A stretch of DNA of 64,000 nucleotides from Carnegiea gigantea (Eukaryota > Streptophyta > Magnoliopsida > Caryophyllales > Cactaceae), in assembly GCA_029747015.1 (NCBI GenBank), contig JAKOGI010000143.1, forward strand, positions 901,001 through 965,000. Direction: 5' to 3'. Of this stretch, positions 50,301 through 64,000 are shown piece by piece. Positions within the stretch are counted from its first letter, which is position 1. Each line of letters starts with the position of its first letter. The position numbers and the translations under genes are program-made. The notes below the pieces were generated by a model. The model was given only the letters and a program-made list of their open reading frames with translations, was not told the origin of the DNA and searched no databases.

Positions 50301-53300
50301 GACACTATCAAGCATACCAAGAAGCAAGTAACATAATCATCATCCTCATCCAGGAAGCCATCTCAAACAAAAACAAGGGACCAAATCACCAAACACCCAA
50401 ATTCAAAATCTTCCAATTATAGTTAGAAACATGGCCATCTTTGTCTCCCGCAAATGTACACAGTGAAAGAAAGTGGTCTCCTGGGGAAACATTATCATAC
50501 CATCTATTATGTCTCCCAAAAGAAAAGGAAAGAGAAAAAGAATGATCGAGGAGCCATCAACACCCTCATAGGATACACAAAGTTAGAAACAATCCCCTTG
50601 AATAAGATGGTGTTGGAGAACATTGACTGATACTGCTGTCGTAGTCCACACAAAAACAAGTCTGCTCTTTGTCCTACTCCTGGGCTTGGAGGTCAATGAG
50701 AAGCTGGCTATACTATCGCATCTTTATTTTCAACCCTTGACAATAAGTCGGCTACTTCCCTTTCATGTCGCTGATACAAGTGCTCTTCATTTTGGAAGCT
50801 ACCCCCTTCGGTGCATTCTCATTATCAAAGTAAATATCCAGACCATCCCACAAATCATCAACCCAAAAGTCTTCAATTTAATTTAGAAGAAAAGATAAGT
50901 CAACAGCAAGCGGCTCCAACTTATCTAGATATAGGCAAGCATCACCAACTTGGGCTATCAACCAATCATTCTAAAAGGACAAGCGATAACTATCCTTTAA
51001 TGGGGCTCCCCCGCAAATACGCTCATGACTAGCCCATATCTATCCATTGTATCCATGTAGATCATAACATATGCTACCCCAAAGGCCCATGCTGAGACTA
51101 TGAACTGCTTGATTACCCATTGAGAAAAGGGGAATAGAAGTAACTCATAGAGAAGCGTGATAAAAGGTAATTCACGAAAGGCATATCCCGAGAAAAGAAC
51201 TGACGCCAGATCTTCAGAAATCGGCAGCAAGAAGAGAGACAATCATATGAGGGAAGCAAATCTGTAGCTAAGGAACTGGTCTCATAAGCACAACCAAGTA
51301 TAGGAACAATATTCAAAGGACCACACATGGACAACAAGTAATGTCAAACCGTAGCCTTGCCAGATTGATTGGGTCCAACGTAAACTCATTCTAGAAGTAC
51401 CAAGATCTCAACTGAGCTCCAAAAACATGAACGCCTGCCTCAAAAGAGCCCGACAACAAAGAATCACTCTTGAACAACTTTGTCGCCTATACACCTTTGA
51501 AAACTTGGGGATCACCATTTCTAATCTTCTGAGAATTTATCTCCACCTTGGTCCAAACTATGGCTTTTGTACTTGCCTAACTCATGCAAGTGAGAAGTTC
51601 CTTAACGTTATCCACATTAGCCTTTGCAACATAGCAGAATTCAGAACCTGAAGGTGAACAACAGATAGAGCATTCCAAAATGACACTGTGCAATGTATTC
51701 TAAAGAAATAAACAATAAACAGGACTGTGCCTATCTGTCACGCGCCATCTTTTGTCTTTAAAAATGGATTAGATGTCTTCAAATCGTGCAATTAGAAGAA
51801 CATTCTCACATAATTCTAGAACCCGTTTTCTCTTTTCTAGGTGCAGTCAAAGCCAAAAACAGTTTGCTATGTGTCTCGATGTTAGTGAATAAAGTCCCCA
51901 CATGATAAGAGCGAGGCATATACAACTTGAGCAAAAGAAAGGCACCAGCATGGACCAAACAACACATAGTTGTTGCCTTCTTGAAAGTATAAAAACAGGA
52001 GTATTGATTACATCGACTTCACAAGATAAAAATTAAAATACAAAGTATGACTGCAGACGATGACGAACTATTTGTCTTGGTGGGGTGGGGTGAGGGGGAG
52101 GGGGAGGTATTCTGTTTTTTTATTCATGTTCACTTAGCTCGACAATTTTATGAGTCCATCATCTCAAAAGAACCCACTTCAACCGGCAATATCTACTTTC
52201 ATTCTCCCAGCTCAATTTAGACAATCAAACCAAGGTAACGGATTGGAGAAATTTAGCAGTTTCAGGAATGATCAAATGCTGTAGGTGAAGTACTCACTTC
52301 ATGATGTGTTTCTTCCCAAAAACTAACGCCCACACATTCTGTCATGGAAATTCTTCATCATAATTTTTAAGCGGTAGACCTAAGCCAGCGTACGTTATGA
52401 TGATGGTATAAATATAATCACAAAACAGTGAGATCAGGCATTACCCATTGCAGAATTAGTGCTGTCAACACTAATGCTACACAGAGTGGTTCTAAGCCTT
52501 GGTCATACAGAGATTCATTCATACGTTGGACAACAAAATTCAACACAGCCTGAAATTGATCTCCCATACAATGGATATACTGCTAAGCCAAATTAAAGAG
52601 GAAGAATGGTTGGCCTACCTGTGAACCTTTTCGCCATTTGTCCTTTGGTATGACAGGTGACATCGGGGGGTTAAACCTGCCTTCCTTCTTGTCAAGAAAG
52701 CTAGAATGAAAGCATGCACAAAGTCAGCCATAAACAGCATAATATCAGAAAAATGAGTGACAGGACATTAGATAACAAAAAGGATTACAAACTATTATAG
52801 GCATGCAAATTGAAGAGCAAACCAGATCATAGTAACATTTGTTATCAAAAGTTCAGCACAAAATACCTGTCCACAAAACTCGTAGGAGACTCCACAATGT
52901 AGTTGTATATATAGCTAAAATTGTACAGAGGAACACAGCTGCACAGCAGATATTGGCACATCTATCAGATAACCCATAAAGTGCAAAGACAGCATTTGAG
53001 CACTGGCTTCCAAATAAACTTGTGAACCACAAGTTAGTGCTTGCAAAATAAAATCATTCTAGCTGCTCCTAAAATTGCATCAATGCAACATAGACCCAAC
53101 ATGGCAGTAAAGGACAAGGCGTCATCCCTGAAAATTGGTGGGCTTCGACAATAGAAATGAAGTAAACCAATCTGAATGAGTTAGTATGCTTGTCGTGCAA
53201 TTTTAGTGTGTACAAACTATGAATAAAAATTTTTCCTTTTAAAAAAAAAAAAAAAAAAAAAAAAGAAACCTTGATCTTGACCCAACCATGCATAATCAAC

Positions 53301-54589
53301 GCAAAGTAGAACTACCTTTTTAACTAAAAATGGAGATAAAAGTATACAAGATGAATTGATAAACGTAAAAGATGACCTGTCTGACAGAAGGACAAATCTC
53401 TGGTTTGCTGGATCCTCAAGTGCTGCATCGAGCAATAGCCGCTCCGCTTGAATCATAGATGATTCGCCCCAGGCCACCTGAAAAACCAATTTTTTAACCA
53501 CCCCAAACATTGTCCAAACCGCCAATGCAGAGTGCAGACAGAACAAAGTCAACCAAAAAAAGGGGAACTCAGTGAACAACCTGGATGCTATTGCTTAACT
53601 GTCGTCCATAAAACAAAGCCGACCGAGTAGTTGATTCATCAAACACAAAACCCGGCTGTGAGTGAATGTAAATTGAATACTTAGATGCATCCACCCCCTT
53701 CAATGATCAATTCACAATCCAATCAGTAAAAACTGCACCAAAAAATATTTAGCAGTTTCTATGGGCACATGAAGAAGACAAAACTTGATGCAGTGTGATT
53801 ACTGCAACCAGAGTTTGCAATATGGACCACTCTAAATTTGGTTTCTTTTTCCTCCCCTATTTTGAGCATTTTGAGTTTACAAATTTGGTGCACTATATCA
53901 AGTACAATTATCACTTTTAGATAATTAAACCGTATGTATCTTGATCAAATGACCTCAAAGGCAACACAGTTTAATACAGTATTCGTGTTTGCTCTCACTG
54001 ATTCTGAGCCATGATCTCGTACAAATCCATGATTGATCACAAGCATCATGGGATAATAAACAAATGATCTCCAAAGTAACTTCCTCATTGATGGGGCCCT
54101 AGATGGCCAGCTCAACAAACTAAACAAATAAGAGATGTTCAAATTTAGTGGGACAACAAGGCAACTTGTTGAATTCCTCATGATCAGGTGAATAAGGCAA
54201 ACTAAACTAAAATTAAATATGAAAGCTGAACATGATCCATCTAAGATTCGTACAATTCACCAAAATCCTCACTTGTACCCAGAAATAAAAAATGAAGTAG
54301 GAAAAAACGAAAGGAAAACCTCGAAGAAGGTACCCCAGAGAAAGTCGAGAGGGAGATGACGGCGAGCAAGGAACAAGAACGCTATCTTCGGAGTCCCTTC
54401 GAAACTGATATCAACGCGCCCAGATCCGCGCGTGGACTTCGAGGGTAGAATCTCCGACTGAGACTGTAACTTCCACAAACCAAATACACAAAGAAGAATT
54501 GAAACTACGATCAACAGCTTCAAACCGCCATATCTGAGCCGCAGCAGCGGTAATGGCGGCGTTCTCTTCGCCGTCATCTTCTTCTGCAT
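43828..54589 (-). CDS. GT14 core-2/I-branching (BC10-like) glycosyltransferase
   Basis: Ten exons (5' to 3' on minus): 54320-54589, 53581-53697, 53377-53477, 52867-52938, 52619-52700, 47594-47674, 47351-47392, 44840-44899, 44469-44615 and 43828-43995. They total 1140 bp, 379 residues, with all phases consistent. Residues about 22-39 form a single N-terminal membrane anchor (type II, Golgi-like). The catalytic region starts at PKIAFLFLARRHLPLDFLW and includes VAWGESSMIQAERLLLDAAL, RFVLLSDSCVPLYNF, HNCIPDEHYVQTFLA, ERRTLTYTLWN and WHPVTFSY, all hallmarks of plant DUF266/GT14 proteins. Rice BC10 affects wall strength; donor and acceptor are not known here. Another in-frame Met lies four codons downstream. 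The 5' UTR may contain an intron ending just before GAAGAGGAGG. The 2.4-kb and 4.9-kb introns contain repeats. Confidence 0.9.
46405..46593. mobile_element. MULE-like MITE in a GT14 intron, 171 bp
   Basis: 46414-46584 has imperfect inverted ends (AAGGATTCAAAATGGGG / CATGGATTTAAAATGTGG) and CGGTTTCGGTCG-type units inside. The 9-mer CTCCTAATC lies on both sides (46405-46413, 46585-46593); a 9-bp TSD points to the Mutator superfamily. Confidence 0.7.
46646..47118. mobile_element. TIR element with GGCGC-rich ends in a GT14 intron, 473 bp
   Basis: The left end CTTAGTTTTAAAAGGTGCAA and the inverted right end CTTAGTTTAAAAAGCCTGCC match over most positions and continue into GGCGCATTGAGGC / TGCACGCCTAGGC. 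Flanking 8-mers AATGGAAG and GATGGGAG match at 6 of 8, so hAT is possible. No coding frame. Confidence 0.6.
47290..47325. repeat. (GA)n microsatellite
   Basis: About 18 perfect GA units in a GT14 intron, about 25 bp downstream (in transcription order) of the 42-bp exon 47351-47392. Confidence 0.95.
47802..48007. repeat. 103-bp tandem duplication in the large GT14 intron
   Basis: Two adjacent units (47802-47904 and 47905-48007) share ATCCAAG.ATCCAA.TTGTCA, GTTCTAC.TAGGACAC and GATACAGATATG, with about a dozen differences. Confidence 0.85.
48008..52618. other. Large GT14 intron; unassigned sequence
   Basis: No GT14 exon is missing across this gap, as flanking exons join in phase. The block about 49760-51700 is less AT-rich than its surroundings and has several overlapping broken frames on the minus strand, which suggests an old insertion, but no domain could be recognised. 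Confidence 0.5.
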
Positions 54590-55686
54590 TTGTACACCTC
54601 CTCTTCCTGCAATTTTGCTCGAAAGTCTCAGTATTACCATCGAAATCGACAGCAAATTTACAGAATTGGAGATGGACATGAAGAGAGAGAGAGAGAGATT
54701 ACATCGAAGTAGAGGTTCTCCAATGGAGATAAGATCATTCGAAGCAATCCATAAACACATCTATCTCTCTCTCTCAAGTTGAAGCCTGAAAACAGCAGAA
54801 ATTTGGATGCTTTCGGACTGGCAGATATGCAGATGTCAAAGCAAGGCTACTTTACTAGAATCAACATGTGAATTTATGCAAGTCGTCATGAGCATGCTTT
54901 GGAAGCTTCATCCAGGTGTCTCTCACATTGTTTTTTGGTTTTTTTTTTTTTTTAAGAAAAAAACTTGGATTCACATGTACAGTGTATGCTGGCTCACTCA
55001 GGTTAGAACTTAGAAGTAATGTCATTGATTAATCATATTGTTATTTGCAATGAAATTCTAGCAAAACGGGATCATAAATATATAAGGAATTAATATAACT
55101 ATAATTCATACCTTTTAGAGGTAATTCAGGAATGACATATTTGACTTTTATAAGGAAAATTGAATTTCTTTTTTTCCAAACTATGTTCGTACGTGAAATT
55201 ATCATTTAACAATTTAAAAGTTGTAGTTAATAAGTTGTTTTTACTTACATGATTATTTTAGCAAACTAACATATCTTCAATTAAACTGTTTTGAGAATTT
55301 GAACATTTTCAAGTTTTGGGAACATTTTCTGGTTTTTTTTTTGGGAGGGGGGGGGGGGTTGGGGGGTCAAAAACTCTGGTAAATACCACACATATTATTG
55401 AAAAACATTACAAGATTTTTAGAAATGAAAATAAATCAATGAACCTTATTCTAAAAAAATACAATTATTCTCATACATTATCCAAACAAATCCTTACAAG
55501 ACTATAGAGGTACGACGACAACAGACTCTTTCCAATGGACCACATAAATAATCCAACCTATTCCTTGGGTCAAATGGTGATGCCCAGGACCACAAAGGAA
55601 AGAATATAAACAAGAAAAAAAATTACACATACACACAATACAAGTTACAACAATGGTACAACAAAGTAGACTAGGCTGACTAGCAC
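54590..55686. other. Spacer between GT14 5' end and LeuRS 3' end
   Basis: Holds the GT14 5' UTR with a GA/CT-rich stretch (54681-54698 and about 54763-54776), a T run/A run near 54939-54962, and a T10 then G-rich tract at 55333-55366. Both genes run leftwards, so this is a tail-to-head spacer that must hold the GT14 promoter. Confidence 0.6.

Positions 55687-64000
<8,314 letters not shown>

Overview
This window looks like nuclear DNA of a flowering plant, most likely a eudicot. It is AT-rich and has long intergenic stretches, GT-AG introns, plant-only gene families (STIG1-like, class III peroxidase, PLS-type PPR, GT14/BC10-like) and plant repeats (an Au-type SINE, hAT MITEs, RTE/L1 LINE fragments). 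I cannot name the species.

Layout. 1-25.8 kb: I see no host gene, only AT-rich DNA carrying many short transposons and their relics (LINE 3' ends, SINEs, non-autonomous hAT elements, a solo LTR, microsatellites). 25,817-26,284 (-): a small secreted cysteine-rich STIG1-like protein. 26.6-30.2 kb: no gene seen. 30,253-32,538 (+): an intronless E-class PPR protein of the type of Arabidopsis At4g04370. 32.5-39 kb: no gene recognised, but a 232-bp hAT MITE ends 18 bp before the TATA box of the next gene. 39,128-42,527 (+): a three-exon class III peroxidase of the peroxidase-29 type. 43,828-54,589 (-): a ten-exon Golgi-type GT14 (core-2/I-branching, BC10-like) glycosyltransferase, convergent with the peroxidase. 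55,687-63,332 (-): nineteen exons of a bacterial-type organellar leucyl-tRNA synthetase (EMB2369-like); its 5' end lies off the right edge.

The genes do not form a pathway. The synthetase, and probably the PPR protein, would serve chloroplast/mitochondrial gene expression. The peroxidase and STIG1-like protein are secreted, and GT14 is a Golgi membrane enzyme. From memory, the best Arabidopsis matches for LeuRS and PPR are At4g04350 and At4g04370, so the pair may be an old syntenic block, here separated by the peroxidase and GT14 genes.

All exon boundaries were found by reading GT/AG sites, protein-family continuity and codon phase by eye; no alignment was run. The most unusual content is the repeats: several complete short elements with readable target-site duplications, a terminal-inverted-repeat element built around about four ~170-bp degenerate tandem units, and recurring paired C-run/A-run tracts.
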